64,000 nucleotides of DNA, taken from contig UQHH01000008.1 of NCBI GenBank assembly GCA_900540865.1, positions 1 to 64,000 on the forward strand. Reading direction: 5' to 3'. Each line of letters begins with the position of its first letter. Position 1 is the stretch's first letter. The notes under the pieces are model-generated. The model did no database searches and had not been told where the DNA came from. It saw nothing but the letters and a program-made list of their open reading frames with translations. Shown here piece after piece: positions 25,054-35,179 of this stretch. Position numbers and translations under genes: made by a program. Origin of the DNA: an uncultured Oscillospiraceae bacterium. GTDB taxonomy: Bacteria > Bacillota > Clostridia > Oscillospirales > Acutalibacteraceae.

Positions 25054-26517
25054 ATGGTCACACCGAGCTTTGAGCAGGTAAAAGCAATTGCTAAGGACTA
25101 CGACGTGATTCCCGTCTGCAAGGAAATTTACGCCGATTTGTGCACGCCGATTACGCTGCTGCGCCGGATTTCACGCTACAAAAAGAACTTTTTCCTTCTG
25201 GAAAGCATAGAGGATTCCGACAAATGGGGGCGCTACTCCTTTTTGGGCTTTGACCCAAAGGCGCGCATTTACTGCAAAGACCATGTCGTCACCATCGAGG
25301 GTGAGGGCGAGCGCGTCATAAAAACCAGCCGTCCCTTAGAAGTGCTCAAAGAATACCTCTCCCATTATAAAACGCCGCGCTTTTCCGGCATTCCCCCATT
25401 TACCGGAGGTCTTGTCGGATACTACGGCTACGGCATGATAGGCTACAGCGAGCCGGTGCTGAAGCTTAAAAGCGGCGATATGAACGACTTCGATTTACTG
25501 CTTGCCGACAAGGTAATCGCCTACGACCATCTGAAACAAAAAATTACTATCATCGTCAATATGAAAACGAGCGACTTGACCGCGCAGTATGAAAAAGCAT
25601 TAAACGATATTCAGAACATTCTCGACCTGATTATGGACGCCTCTCCGCTCCCCTTGAGCGAATGTCCGCGCGGCGCGGAATTCACCTGCAACGTCTCCAA
25701 AGAGCGCTACTGTGAAATGGTAGAGCAGGCAAAACACCATATCTATGACGGCGACATTTTCCAGGCGGTCGTCTCCCGCCGGTTTGAAGCGAAATACGAC
25801 GGAAGCCTGCTGAATGCTTACCGCGTACTGCGCACGACGAACCCTTCCCCCTATATGGTTTATCTCTCCATAAACGGGAGCGAAATCATCAGTACCTCGC
25901 CTGAAACGCTCGTCCGGCTGCAAAACGGCAGGCTCACCACCTTCCCCATCGCGGGCTCCCGCCCAAGAGGCAAAACGCCGCAGGAGGACAAAGAGTTGGA
26001 AATAGAGCTGTTACAGGACGAAAAGGAGCTTTCGGAGCACAACATGCTCGTCGATTTGGGTCGAAACGACATCGGCAGGATTGCTGAAATTGGCTCGGTC
26101 GAGGTCACGGAATACCAGAAGGTGCACCGGTACTCGAAGATTATGCATATCTGCTCTGAGGTACAGGGCGACATCAAACAGGAATACGGCGCGTTCGACG
26201 CCATCTCCGCCCTCCTCCCCGCCGGAACGCTTTCCGGAGCGCCGAAAATCAGGGCATGTGAAATTATAGAGGAGCTGGAAGATACGCCGCGCGGCGTATA
26301 CGGCGGAGCAATCGGCTATGTAGACTTCAACGGCAATATGGACACCTGCATTGCAATCCGCATGGCGGTAAAAAACAAAAACCGGGTAACGGTACAGGCC
26401 GGCGCGGGAATCGTCGCGGACAGCGTACCGGAAACGGAATATATCGAAAGCCACAACAAAGCGTCCGCGGTAATAGACGCGCTCGTCCACGCAAGCGACA
26501 TCGACCGTCACAATTGA
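25054..26517 (+). CDS. trpE: anthranilate synthase component I
   Basis: 487 residues from ATG 25054 (AAGGGTG upstream); an earlier in-frame ATG at 24988 lies inside the leader terminator. It converts chorismate plus ammonia to anthranilate, with TrpG supplying ammonia from glutamine. The chorismate-binding C-terminal domain shows PIAGSRPRGKTPQEDKELE, ELSEHNMLVDLGRNDIGRI and LLPAGTLSGAPKIRACEIIE. The N-terminal LLESIEDSDKWGRYSFLG segment corresponds to the usual Trp feedback site. It is the first gene of a complete trpEGDCFBA operon. Confidence 0.95.
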   Translation: MVTPSFEQVKAIAKDYDVIPVCKEIYADLCTPITLLRRISRYKKNFFLLESIEDSDKWGRYSFLGFDPKARIYCKDHVVTIEGEGERVIKTSRPLEVLKEYLSHYKTPRFSGIPPFTGGLVGYYGYGMIGYSEPVLKLKSGDMNDFDLLLADKVIAYDHLKQKITIIVNMKTSDLTAQYEKALNDIQNILDLIMDASPLPLSECPRGAEFTCNVSKERYCEMVEQAKHHIYDGDIFQAVVSRRFEAKYDGSLLNAYRVLRTTNPSPYMVYLSINGSEIISTSPETLVRLQNGRLTTFPIAGSRPRGKTPQEDKELEIELLQDEKELSEHNMLVDLGRNDIGRIAEIGSVEVTEYQKVHRYSKIMHICSEVQGDIKQEYGAFDAISALLPAGTLSGAPKIRACEIIEELEDTPRGVYGGAIGYVDFNGNMDTCIAIRMAVKNKNRVTVQAGAGIVADSVPETEYIESHNKASAVIDALVHASDIDRHN

Positions 26518-26530
26518 AGGGGGAAGCAGA

Positions 26531-27097
26531 ATGGTTTTACTAATTGACAATTACGACAGCTTTTCCTACAACCTTTACCAGCTTGCCGGGGAAATCCGCC
26601 GCGGTATACTGGTCAGGCGAAACGATGAAATCACAACCGATGAAATAGAGGCGCTTGCCCCCACCCATATTCTTCTCTCCCCGGGACCGGGCTACCCCAA
26701 AGACGCGGGTATCTGTATCGATGCAGTCCGGCGGTTTGCCGGACAAATTCCAATCCTTGGCGTTTGCCTGGGGCACCAGGCGGTCTGTGAGGCGTTCGGC
26801 GCGGTCATCGCGCACGCAAAGCAGCTGATGCACGGCAAACAGAGCGAAATTACACTTAACGCTTCCTGTCCGGTATTCCGCGGCCTGCCGGAAGCTATAA
26901 AGGTCGCGCGTTACCATTCGCTTATTGTAAAAACGGAAACGCTGCCCGGCGCGCTTACCGTAACGGCGCAGGACGCCGCCGGGGAAATTATGGCGGTTCG
27001 CCACTGTGACTTTGATGTGTACGGGCTGCAGTTTCACCCGGAATCGATTCTTACCCCGCAGGGCAAACAAATTATGCAAAATTTTCTTTCTATTTAG
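26531..27097 (+). CDS. trpG: anthranilate synthase component II (glutamine amidotransferase)
   Basis: A 188-residue class I glutaminase that feeds ammonia to TrpE. The catalytic Cys is in GVCLGHQAV, and His-Glu are in LQFHPES near the C-terminus; LLSPGPGYP is the oxyanion-side loop. It is a separate gene, not fused to TrpD or TrpE. A purine-rich GGGGGAAG site precedes ATG, 13 nt after trpE. It could also serve para-aminobenzoate synthase, as in Bacillus, but no pab gene is visible. Confidence 0.95.
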   Translation: MVLLIDNYDSFSYNLYQLAGEIRRGILVRRNDEITTDEIEALAPTHILLSPGPGYPKDAGICIDAVRRFAGQIPILGVCLGHQAVCEAFGAVIAHAKQLMHGKQSEITLNASCPVFRGLPEAIKVARYHSLIVKTETLPGALTVTAQDAAGEIMAVRHCDFDVYGLQFHPESILTPQGKQIMQNFLSI

Positions 27098-27145
27098 ACA
27101 GACAATCACCGATATATGCAAAACTCAGAAAGGACAGAAGGTATT

Positions 27146-28174
27146 ATGATTATAGAAGCAATTCACAAGGCGATGGACAAGGAAAATCTTTCCTTTGATA
27201 TGACGCGCGCCGTTATGGATGAAATTATGAGCGGCAAGGCGACCAACGCACAGATTGCGTCGTTTTTGACAGCGCTTCGGATGAAGGGTGAAACGCCGAC
27301 AGAAATTACGGCGTGCGCGGAGGTCATGCGCGAAAAGGGCGCAAAATTAAGCCACGACTTCAAGGTGGCGGAAATCGTCGGAACCGGCGGGGACGAGGCG
27401 TTCACCTTCAATATTTCGACCGTGTCGTGCTTTGTCATCGCGGCAGCGGGCGTTCCCGTCGCCAAGCACGGCAACCGCAGCGTATCAAGCAAATGCGGCG
27501 CTGCTGATTTGCTCGAGGCGCTCGGCGTCCGGCTCGACATCACGCCCTCCCAGAATGAGGAGGTACTCAGGCGGACAGGGCTTTGCTTCATGTTCGCGCA
27601 GGTATACCATTCCTCTATGAAATACGCGGCCCCCGTGCGCAGAGAGCTCGGCACACGCACCATCTTCAACGTGCTCGGCCCGCTTGCTAACCCCGCGGCG
27701 GCCGATGTCAACCTCATCGGCGTATATGACGAGGATTTGGTCGAGCCGATTGCGCAGGTACTCTCGAACCTGGGCGTAAAGCGCGGCATGGTCGTCCACG
27801 GTCTTGACGGGCTCGATGAAATTTCCCTCACGGACAAAACGCGCGTTTGTGAAATCAACGACGGCGTTTTATCGACCTATACGCTCGACCCGCGCGATTA
27901 TGGCTTTTCGCTTTGCGCGCCCGCTGATTTGACTGGCGGTGACGCGCAGGAAAACGCGGAAATCGCAAAACAAATTTTGTCCGGTGAAAACGGCCCGAAA
28001 ACCGATATTGTATTACTCAATTCTGCCGTCGTCCTCTACCTTGCCGGCAAAGCGCAAAGCATTGAAGAAGGCGTTTCACTCGCAAGAAAAGCCCTGAGCA
28101 GCGGCGCGGCGTTTGAAAAAATGCAGGAATTCATCGTGGCGACCAACCGGTTCCCGCAGGAACAAAGCGCCTGA
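27146..28174 (+). CDS. trpD: anthranilate phosphoribosyltransferase
   Basis: 342 residues from ATG 27146 (MIIEAIHKAMDKENLSFDMT), with GAAGG just upstream; an in-frame ATG at 27116 has no ribosome site. It transfers phosphoribose from PRPP to anthranilate. Signature motifs are VGTGGDEAFTFNIST (PRPP/pyrophosphate loop), KHGNRSVSSKCGAADLLEALG and RELGTRTIFNVLGPLANPA. Normal length, 48 nt after trpG. Confidence 0.95.
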   Translation: MIIEAIHKAMDKENLSFDMTRAVMDEIMSGKATNAQIASFLTALRMKGETPTEITACAEVMREKGAKLSHDFKVAEIVGTGGDEAFTFNISTVSCFVIAAAGVPVAKHGNRSVSSKCGAADLLEALGVRLDITPSQNEEVLRRTGLCFMFAQVYHSSMKYAAPVRRELGTRTIFNVLGPLANPAAADVNLIGVYDEDLVEPIAQVLSNLGVKRGMVVHGLDGLDEISLTDKTRVCEINDGVLSTYTLDPRDYGFSLCAPADLTGGDAQENAEIAKQILSGENGPKTDIVLLNSAVVLYLAGKAQSIEEGVSLARKALSSGAAFEKMQEFIVATNRFPQEQSA

Positions 28175-28189
28175 AAGGAGCAACGCTTT

Positions 28190-28978
28190 ATGATACTCGA
28201 TACACTGGCGCAAGGCGCAAGGCTTCGCGCAGCCCGTAAAAGGGCCGCCGTTTCATTGGATGAAATAAAAAACAGGGCGCTCGCGCTGCCATGCTATACA
28301 GGTTTTCCTTTTGAAGCAGCTCTTCAAAAAGCTGGAATCGCCTACATTTGCGAGGTAAAGAAGGCTTCTCCCTCAAAGGGGATTATCGCGGAGGATTTTC
28401 CTTATCTCACGATTGCGAAGGAGTACGAGCAGGCGGGAGCCAGCGCGGTATCCGTTTTGACGGAGCCGGAATTTTTTCTCGGCAGCGACCGGTTTTTGGA
28501 GGAAATCGTACAAAGCGTGTCAATCCCCGTCCTGCGTAAGGATTTTACCGTCGATGAATACCAGATTTACGAGGCAAAAATACTCGGCGCGTCAGCCGTT
28601 TTGCTGATTTGCTCCCTGCTCGATGAACAAACCCTTCGTTATTTTCTCGAAATATGCGATACGCTCGGCCTGTCGGCGCTCGTCGAAGCGCATACCGCCG
28701 AAGAAATCGATATGGCTGTAAAGGCAGGGGCGCGTATTATCGGGGTCAACAACCGGAACTTAAAAACCTTTGATGTGGATGTAAGCAACTGCGCAAGGCT
28801 TAGAAGCCTTGTGCCCGGCAATATTTTGTTTGTTGCGGAAAGCGGCGTTAAAACGCCCGCGGACATCAATTCCCTGCGTAATACCGGTGCGGACGCCGTG
28901 CTCATTGGTGAAACACTGATGAAAAGTACAGACAAAAAAGCGGCGCTGGAGATACTCAACGGAGGCGCTTTGACATGA
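28190..28978 (+). CDS. trpC: indole-3-glycerol phosphate synthase
   Basis: A 262-residue TIM-barrel enzyme that closes the indole ring from CdRP. Typical motifs are ICEVKKASPSKGII (catalytic Lys and phosphate contact), VLRKDFTVDEYQIYEA, GVNNRNLKTFDVD and LFVAESGVKTPADI. GAAAGGAG precedes the ATG. Its last four bases overlap the trpF start (ATGA), so the two are translationally coupled. Confidence 0.95.
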   Translation: MILDTLAQGARLRAARKRAAVSLDEIKNRALALPCYTGFPFEAALQKAGIAYICEVKKASPSKGIIAEDFPYLTIAKEYEQAGASAVSVLTEPEFFLGSDRFLEEIVQSVSIPVLRKDFTVDEYQIYEAKILGASAVLLICSLLDEQTLRYFLEICDTLGLSALVEAHTAEEIDMAVKAGARIIGVNNRNLKTFDVDVSNCARLRSLVPGNILFVAESGVKTPADINSLRNTGADAVLIGETLMKSTDKKAALEILNGGALT

Positions 28979-29598
28979 GTAAAATCAAAATCTGCGGATT
29001 GAGCCGGCCTGAAGATATTCTGGCTATCAACGAATATCCTCCAGACTACATCGGCTTTGTGTTCTCAAAAAGCAGGCGGCGGGTTACGGCGGAACAGGCG
29101 CACCGACTCAAAGAAAAACTAAGCCCTAAAATTGAAGCCGCAGGCGTATTTGTAAACGAACCGGTTTCTTTTATCGCCGGACTTGTGGAGAAAGGCATCA
29201 TCGATTTGGTACAGCTCCACGGCGACGAGGACGAGGCTTATATCCAATCGTTGAAGCAAGAGGTATCCTGCCCCATCATCAAGGCTGTGCGCGTACAAAG
29301 CAAGGAGCAAATCATTGAGGCACAGCGTCTGCCCTGTGATTATTTGCTGTATGATACCTACAGCAAAAACGCCTACGGCGGCACGGGAGACAGGTTCTCG
29401 TGGGATATGATTCCGAAAGATATGAGCATGCCGTTCTTTTTGGCGGGCGGCATAAACGAAAGCAACGCCCCGCAGGCGGTAAAGGAAGTCCGGCCGTACT
29501 GCATTGACGTAAGCTCCGGAGTGGAAACGGATGGGGTCAAGGACAAGGAAAAAATCAAGCAAATTATCAATATAGTAAGAGGTGCAGGAAATGTCTAA
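28975..29598 (+). CDS. trpF: phosphoribosylanthranilate isomerase
   Basis: 207 residues. It carries out the Amadori rearrangement of PRA to CdRP on a TIM barrel. The N-terminal [13 protein letters not shown] has the catalytic Cys; [13 protein letters not shown] and [12 protein letters not shown] are family motifs; [17 protein letters not shown] is the C-terminal phosphate loop. It overlaps trpC by 4 nt and trpB by 8 nt. Confidence 0.95.
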   Translation: MSKIKICGLSRPEDILAINEYPPDYIGFVFSKSRRRVTAEQAHRLKEKLSPKIEAAGVFVNEPVSFIAGLVEKGIIDLVQLHGDEDEAYIQSLKQEVSCPIIKAVRVQSKEQIIEAQRLPCDYLLYDTYSKNAYGGTGDRFSWDMIPKDMSMPFFLAGGINESNAPQAVKEVRPYCIDVSSGVETDGVKDKEKIKQIINIVRGAGNV

Positions 29599-30775
29599 GG
29601 GAAGATTTGGCAAGCACGGCGGGCAGTTTGTACCGGAAACACTGATGAACGCCGTAAACGAGCTGGAAGAAGCGTATGAATTTTACAGCAAAAACCCGCA
29701 GTTTACCGCGGAGCTTAACGGTTTACTCAAAAACTACGCGGGCAGGCCGTCGCTTTTATATTTCGCGGAGAAGATGACAAACGATTTAGGCGGCGCGAAG
29801 GTTTACCTCAAGCGCGAGGACTTAAACCACACCGGCTCTCATAAAATCAACAATGTGCTCGGTCAGGCTTTGCTTGCCAAAAAAATGGGCAAAACACGCC
29901 TGATTGCGGAAACGGGCGCCGGACAGCACGGCGTTGCGACCGCAACGGCGGCCGCCCTGATGGGCATGGAGTGCGAGGTGTTCATGGGCGAGGAGGATAC
30001 CAGGCGCCAGGCCCTAAACGTCTACCGTATGAAGCTGCTGGGTGCAAAGGTACATCCCGTTACAAGCGGCACAAAAACGCTCAAGGACGCGGTCAACGAA
30101 ACGCTGCGGGAATGGACCAGCCGTGTGAACGACACACATTATGTGCTCGGCTCTGTCATGGGGCCGCACCCCTTCCCCACCATCGTGCGCGATTTCCAGA
30201 GTATTATCGGCAGGGAAATCAAGTCTCAGCTCATGGAAACGGAAGGGAAACTGCCCGACGCGGTAATTGCGTGCGTCGGCGGCGGCAGCAACGCGATGGG
30301 CGCGTTTTATGATTTTATAAACGAACCGTCCGTGCAGCTCATCGGCTGTGAGGCGGCGGGCTTGGGCGCGGATAACCCGCAGAACGCCGCGACGATTGCT
30401 AACGGCTCGCCCGGCGTGTTCCACGGGATGAAGTCGTATTTCTGCCAGGATGAATACGGGCAGATTGCGCCCGTTTATTCCATTTCGGCTGGGCTCGATT
30501 ACCCGGGAATCGGGCCGGAGCACGCGGACCTGCATGACAGAAACCGCGCGCAGTATGTTCCCATTACGGACACACAGGCGGTTGAGGCGTTTGAATACCT
30601 GTCCCGCATTGAGGGGATTATACCGGCAATCGAGAGCGCGCACGCCGTCGCGTATGCAAGGCGGCTCGCGCCCACGATGGATAAAAGCCAGATTATCGTC
30701 GTCAATGTTTCAGGGCGCGGCGACAAGGACGTCGCGGCGATTGCGCGCTACAGGGGGGAAGAAATTTATGAGTAA
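29591..30775 (+). CDS. trpB: tryptophan synthase beta chain
   Basis: 394 residues from ATG 29591 ([18 protein letters not shown]), with GAGGTG upstream; an in-frame GTG at 29582 is the alternative. A PLP enzyme that condenses indole with serine. The PLP lysine is in [30 protein letters not shown] and [10 protein letters not shown] bind cofactor and substrate. It overlaps trpF by 8 nt and trpA by 8 nt. This is the classical TrpB1 form that partners TrpA. Confidence 0.95.
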   Translation: MSKGRFGKHGGQFVPETLMNAVNELEEAYEFYSKNPQFTAELNGLLKNYAGRPSLLYFAEKMTNDLGGAKVYLKREDLNHTGSHKINNVLGQALLAKKMGKTRLIAETGAGQHGVATATAAALMGMECEVFMGEEDTRRQALNVYRMKLLGAKVHPVTSGTKTLKDAVNETLREWTSRVNDTHYVLGSVMGPHPFPTIVRDFQSIIGREIKSQLMETEGKLPDAVIACVGGGSNAMGAFYDFINEPSVQLIGCEAAGLGADNPQNAATIANGSPGVFHGMKSYFCQDEYGQIAPVYSISAGLDYPGIGPEHADLHDRNRAQYVPITDTQAVEAFEYLSRIEGIIPAIESAHAVAYARRLAPTMDKSQIIVVNVSGRGDKDVAAIARYRGEEIYE

Positions 30776-31538
30776 TACAGCGAAAGCATTCCAAAACGGC
30801 AAGGCGTTTATCCCGTTCGTTACGGCGGGGGACCCGTGCCTCGATATTACAAAGGAGCTGGTTCTCGGCATGGCGGAAGCGGGCGCGGATTTGATTGAAA
30901 TCGGCATCCCGTTTTCTGACCCCGTTGCGGAGGGTCCCGTTATCCAGGCTGCGGACGAGCGCGCGCTCAAGGGCGGCGTGACGACGGACGCTATTTTTGA
31001 AATGGTAAAGGAAATCCGCGGGGAATGCGTAATACCGCTTGCGTTTATGACCTATTTAAATCCCATTTACGTTTACGGTGTAAAACGCTTTTTACAGCGT
31101 TGTAAGGAATGTAAAATCGATGCGCTGATTGTGCCCGACCTGCCGTATGAGGAAAAGCAGGAGCTGTCCTCCGACTGCCTTGAAAACGGCGTCGATTTAA
31201 TTTCGTTGATTGCGCCAACGTCGGAGGAACGTATCAAAACAATCGCGAAGGAAGCGCAGGGCTTTCTTTACTGCGTTTCGAGCATGGGCGTGACGGGTGT
31301 GCGCAGCGAAATCAAGACGGACATCGGGGCGATGATGTCCCACGTGCGCGCGGTATCGGACATCCCCTGCGCGATAGGCTTCGGTATCTCCACGCCGCAG
31401 CAGGCAAAGGCAATGGTACAAAGCGCCGACGGCGTGATTGTCGGAAGCGCGATTGTAAAGCTTTGCGAACAATACGGAGCGGATTGTATTGAGCCGGTGC
31501 TCGAATTTGTCAGGGAGATGAAGCGGGCAATTTCATAA
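30768..31538 (+). CDS. trpA: tryptophan synthase alpha chain
   Basis: 256 residues from ATG 30768 ([20 protein letters not shown]) with a GGGGGGAAG site; the reading frame is open further upstream but only inside trpB. A TIM barrel that releases indole from indole-glycerol phosphate. The catalytic Glu is in [17 protein letters not shown], the catalytic Asp-type loop in [12 protein letters not shown], and GFGIS and VGSAIV bind phosphate. It is the last gene of the operon, followed by a strong terminator. Confidence 0.95.
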   Translation: MSNTAKAFQNGKAFIPFVTAGDPCLDITKELVLGMAEAGADLIEIGIPFSDPVAEGPVIQAADERALKGGVTTDAIFEMVKEIRGECVIPLAFMTYLNPIYVYGVKRFLQRCKECKIDALIVPDLPYEEKQELSSDCLENGVDLISLIAPTSEERIKTIAKEAQGFLYCVSSMGVTGVRSEIKTDIGAMMSHVRAVSDIPCAIGFGISTPQQAKAMVQSADGVIVGSAIVKLCEQYGADCIEPVLEFVREMKRAIS

Positions 31539-31562
31539 AACCAAATATAACCGAGACATATA

Positions 31563-31600
31563 AAAAGCGCACGCTGCAAAATGGCAGCGTGCGTTTTTTT
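31563..31600. terminator. bidirectional terminator ending trp operon and cyclophilin gene
   Basis: A stem of 10 or more bp (31568-31577 with 31584-31593) and a 6-nt loop, with a seven-T run on the plus side and a five-A run on the other. Confidence 0.85.
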
Positions 31601-31620
31601 CAATAGAAATGATGCTTTGT

Positions 31621-32142
31621 TCAGCGTTTTTCAGGCTCCGGGTAATCCACGCCGAACGTCTCGACCGTTACTTTTTTCATAACCTGCCGGTCGAGCGGCT
31701 TGTCGTTCATGTCGGTGTCGCACCCGGCAATCTCATTGACAACGTCGAGCCCCTGTGTCACCTTGCCGAACGCGCTGTATGCGCCGTCGAGGTGCGGCGC
31801 GTCCTTATGCATAATAAAAAACTGGGAGCCGGCTGAGTCCGGCTGCATGCTGCGCGCCATCGACAGCACGCCCGGCGTATGCTTTAAATTATTCTCAAAA
31901 CCGTTCTGCGCAAACTCGCCGCGTATGGAATAGCCGGGGCCGCCGCAGCCGGTACCCTCCGGGCAGCCGCCCTGCAGCATAAAGCCGTAAATAACGCGGT
32001 GGAAGGTAAGGCCGTCGTAAAAGCCCTTTTTAATCAGGCTGATAAAATTGTTGACCGTATTCGGGGCAATCTCCGGGTAAAGCTCTGCCTTGATGATGTC
32101 GCCGTTTTCCATTTCAATCGTAACAACAGGGTTCTGGCTCAT
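31621..32142 (-). CDS. peptidyl-prolyl cis-trans isomerase, cyclophilin type
   Basis: A 173-residue cytoplasmic cyclophilin (no signal peptide) that accelerates prolyl isomerisation during folding. Core motifs are LTFHRVIYGFMLQGGCPEGTGCGGPGY (catalytic Arg/Phe/Gln; split here over two family blocks), GVLSMARSMQPDSAGSQFFI, and LDGAYSAFGKV. GGGAG precedes the ATG. Monocistronic, closed by the shared terminator at 31563. Confidence 0.9.
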   Translation of the reverse strand: MSQNPVVTIEMENGDIIKAELYPEIAPNTVNNFISLIKKGFYDGLTFHRVIYGFMLQGGCPEGTGCGGPGYSIRGEFAQNGFENNLKHTPGVLSMARSMQPDSAGSQFFIMHKDAPHLDGAYSAFGKVTQGLDVVNEIAGCDTDMNDKPLDRQVMKKVTVETFGVDYPEPEKR

Positions 32143-32267
32143 TATGGGTATCTCCCTTTCTGTTTTAAAAGTTGTTATCTATTGTACCGCACCTATTTGT
32201 ATTTATCAACCTGTTTTCTTTATAGGGTTCTGAAACAATTCAATTTGTATATTTTATAGCAAAAGGA

Positions 32268-32303
32268 AAGCGGCGGATGCTTCTAAAACCCGCCGCTTTT
32301 TTG
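32268..32303. terminator. hairpin terminator
   Basis: The stem 32268-32276 with 32290-32298 is followed by TTTTTTG on the plus strand. It lies between the GNAT gene (minus) and the cyclophilin gene (minus) and probably ends the former. Confidence 0.55.
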
Positions 32304-32366
32304 TATTAATAATTGAAAAACATGCCCTGAAACTTTTGCATTTGTGAGCAGGGCTGTTATCTTATG

Positions 32367-32849
32367 TTAGCCCAGTTCTTTCACGTAATAATCTTTTTGC
32401 TCGTCAAAAACATATCCGTTTGCCAGCAGCACGTGATTGGACGGACCGTTTTCCTTATCCGGCTGGACGATAATCCGTTTTGCCTGCTCCTTTTGCTGGA
32501 TAAATTCGGTCAGCAGCTTAATCAGCGCCTTGCCGTAGCCCTTGCCCAAGTAGGCTTCGTTTCCGATTAAATAATCTATACTGAACGTATCGCCGCGTTC
32601 GTTCACCTCGTACCAGTCCTCTATATCATTGCCGTCAAAGCAGTCATAATATTGACAAAAACCAACGGCGGTTTCATTTTCCATCACAATAAAGTGATGT
32701 ATCCACGAAAAGCTGCCGCTGCGCTCGTTTATTTCATGCAGCCAATCGTTTGGGTCATGGTACCACTTTAAAATATAGGCCTTATTCAGCCACGAGGTAA
32801 ACAGCGCAATATCTTCGTCAGTGAACGCACGTAAGCTCAAATTTTTCAT
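32367..32849 (-). CDS. GNAT-family acetyltransferase
   Basis: 160 residues. The fold shows an N-terminal substrate region (DIALFTSWLNKAYILKWYHD) and the acetyl-CoA loop LIGNEAYLGKGYGKALIK, followed by FIQQKEQAKRIIVQPDKENGPSNHVLLANGYV. The length and Trp/His-rich N-terminus resemble aminoglycoside 6'-N-acetyltransferases and siderophore-type acyltransferases, but the substrate cannot be read from sequence. GGGGAAG precedes the ATG. It is a single gene. Confidence 0.8.
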   Translation of the reverse strand: MKNLSLRAFTDEDIALFTSWLNKAYILKWYHDPNDWLHEINERSGSFSWIHHFIVMENETAVGFCQYYDCFDGNDIEDWYEVNERGDTFSIDYLIGNEAYLGKGYGKALIKLLTEFIQQKEQAKRIIVQPDKENGPSNHVLLANGYVFDEQKDYYVKELG

Positions 32850-32882
32850 CTTTCACTTCCCCTATCGTTTAAAATACTGTAA

Positions 32883-32916
32883 AAAGCGCACAGGCCTTAG
32901 AAGTTCTGTGCGCTTT
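32883..32916 (-). terminator. terminator of GGDEF-EAL gene
   Basis: An 11-bp perfect stem (32883-32893 with 32906-32916), followed on the minus strand by TTTTTACAG, 18 bp after the stop codon. Confidence 0.75.
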
Positions 32917-32933
32917 CGTTGCGCGGCAAAAAA

Positions 32934-35033
32934 TCAAACAAGATATTTCTGCTCGCATTCCTCCAGCGAGAGCGGGCGGCTGAACAAATATCCCTGCGCC
33001 TGCGCGCAGCCCATGTTCCTGAGCATGTGGAACTGCTCCTCCGTTTCAACGCCCTCCGCAATCGTGCGGATTCCCATTTTCCCGCAGATTTCAATTAAAA
33101 GCGCGACGACCGACTGCGCTTTCAGGTTCGTCGTGATGTGGTCAACCAGACTTTTATCGATTTTAAGCACATCGAAATCAACCGAGGTAAACAGTGAAAG
33201 GTTGGCGTAATGTACACCGAAATCGTCAATGGAAACGGTAAAGCCCGCGTCGCGTATCCGCTGAATCAATCCGTTGATGTCAAAGCCCTCAAGGCCTTCC
33301 ACGCTTTCCGTCATTTCAATTTCCACCCAGCTTTTCTCCACCCCGTATTTCTCGCAGATTTCTGTAATACTGGAAATAAAGCTGCGCTCCGTCAGCGAGT
33401 ACCGGGAAAAATTCACAGAAACCGGCACCGCTTTTTTTCCTTTGGAAAGCCATTTGGAAACCTTGGAGCAGGCAAATTCAAACACATAAAAATCAAGCGC
33501 GCTGATAAGCTTTGCATCCTCAAGCAGGGGCAGAAATTGGTCGGGCGCCAAAATTCCGCCGTCCGGCATCCTGTAGCGGACAAGCGCCTCCATTCCCACC
33601 ATTTCGCGGCTGTCGAAAGACACCTTCGGCTGTAAATACACAGGGAAACAGCCGCCGTTTAGTTTTTCCTGAAGGACGCCGGGAGCGGTCAGGCCCAAAA
33701 CGTCGTCATTGTAATGGCGGTAACGGTTAGAGGCAAGGTTTTTCCGGTAATACTGCTTTTTATCCTCATACATCACCGCGTCCGCGTCGGAAATCAGCCG
33801 TTGGAGGTCGACCGCGTCGTCCGTCCATTCATAGCCGATTGCCGCCTGGCATTGCGGGTCGCTGTCAAAACGCTTTTTCAGCTCAATTACGTTTTCCATA
33901 AAAGCTTCTTTTGAAAGGTTCCTGCTAATCACAACGAACTCATCCCCGCCGATGCGGTAAAAATCCGACTGGCCGAACACCTCTGTAATAATCCGGGCAC
34001 AGTCAACCAGAATACGGTCGCCGTAGAAATGGCCGTAGCGGTCGTTGATATCCTTCAGGCCGTTGATGTCAAGATATACGATACCGACCGCTCCTTCATT
34101 TTCTTCGTACCTTCCAATATCCTTAATATAACGGTTGCGGTTGTAAAGGCCGGTAAGCATATCCTGATAGCTCAGCTTCATCAGCTGCTGCTCGGCCTCT
34201 GCCCGGCGCAGTGTAGAAATCAGAAAATACCGCAACGTGTGGAGCAGGGATGAAATGTTTTTTATTTTTTCACTCGGAGGATTATCCACGCCGATATACC
34301 CAATAAGCTGACCGTCCTTTTCAAGCGGCGCAACTACCAGGCTTTTAATTCCCTGTTCGGATAGGATACGATACTCGACTGGGTTGATTTGCCTGACATC
34401 CTCCATATTTTCTATAATAACGCATTCGCTTCTTTCAAAAAAAGGGCGCCATCTGTCAATTAGGGAGACGTCCATCCCCTGCAGGTTTTCCTTCTGCGGT
34501 TCAATTCCATCGGCACACCATTCATATGTATTATCCATTTTCGCGCCATGGATATGGAAGATATACGCGCGGTCCGCGGATAAGAAGGCCCCAAGCATTT
34601 GGAGCACGAGCGGAAAGGTTTTCCCGGCGTTTGCCGACTCGGAGAGAAGCTTTACGCATTCCATAACCATATGCTCCGCCTCCAGCGCGTTTTGAAGGTC
34701 GATTTTTTCCCGCTTATTATTTGTTATGTCGAACGCAATTTCCAGCCGGACGTCCTTGCCTTTCCACTTGACCAGCTTATCCTTGAGCAGGTAATGGCGG
34801 TCTAAAATCGGATTGGTATACTCCCAGGTATGCGTTTTATCAAAGGACAGGCTTTTGTTTGTACAAAACGGGCACGGATGGTCGAGCCCCTGCAGGGCCT
34901 TATAGCATTTTTGACCGTTGAGCTCCGATATACCGAACATTTTACGGCCTTCCTTGTTCATAAATAACAGCTCATAGGTATCCAAATCGGCTACATAAAC
35001 AAGCTCGGACATTTCGTCCATTAGTTCAAACAT
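32934..35033 (-). CDS. PAS-GAF-GGDEF-EAL cyclic-di-GMP protein
   Basis: 699 residues from ATG 35033 (MFELMDEMSELVYVADLD), with AGGAGG 5-6 nt upstream; an earlier codon at 35090 lacks a site. Order: PAS (about 1-105, with a CPFCTN motif), GAF (about 125-275), GGDEF (about 290-440) and EAL (about 455-699). The cyclase motif FYRIGGDEFVV is intact, but no RxxD inhibitory site precedes it. The phosphodiesterase side retains MEALVRY, EIEMTES, SIDDFGVHYANL and AEGVETEEQ, so both activities are possible. No transmembrane segment is seen, so it is a cytosolic sensor. Which activity dominates is unknown. Confidence 0.9.
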   Translation of the reverse strand: MFELMDEMSELVYVADLDTYELLFMNKEGRKMFGISELNGQKCYKALQGLDHPCPFCTNKSLSFDKTHTWEYTNPILDRHYLLKDKLVKWKGKDVRLEIAFDITNNKREKIDLQNALEAEHMVMECVKLLSESANAGKTFPLVLQMLGAFLSADRAYIFHIHGAKMDNTYEWCADGIEPQKENLQGMDVSLIDRWRPFFERSECVIIENMEDVRQINPVEYRILSEQGIKSLVVAPLEKDGQLIGYIGVDNPPSEKIKNISSLLHTLRYFLISTLRRAEAEQQLMKLSYQDMLTGLYNRNRYIKDIGRYEENEGAVGIVYLDINGLKDINDRYGHFYGDRILVDCARIITEVFGQSDFYRIGGDEFVVISRNLSKEAFMENVIELKKRFDSDPQCQAAIGYEWTDDAVDLQRLISDADAVMYEDKKQYYRKNLASNRYRHYNDDVLGLTAPGVLQEKLNGGCFPVYLQPKVSFDSREMVGMEALVRYRMPDGGILAPDQFLPLLEDAKLISALDFYVFEFACSKVSKWLSKGKKAVPVSVNFSRYSLTERSFISSITEICEKYGVEKSWVEIEMTESVEGLEGFDINGLIQRIRDAGFTVSIDDFGVHYANLSLFTSVDFDVLKIDKSLVDHITTNLKAQSVVALLIEICGKMGIRTIAEGVETEEQFHMLRNMGCAQAQGYLFSRPLSLEECEQKYLV

Positions 35034-35179
35034 GGTTCCTCCTGCCAAGCCGGAAATCTTTGTAAGCGGCGGTTCCGGCGGCGCTAGCAATATTTATTTG
35101 CCGCAGTTCGAGAAATACGTTTTCATTATACCATAACTCATTCAAAATGCACGCATTTTATTATGATGTTTTCCATAAA

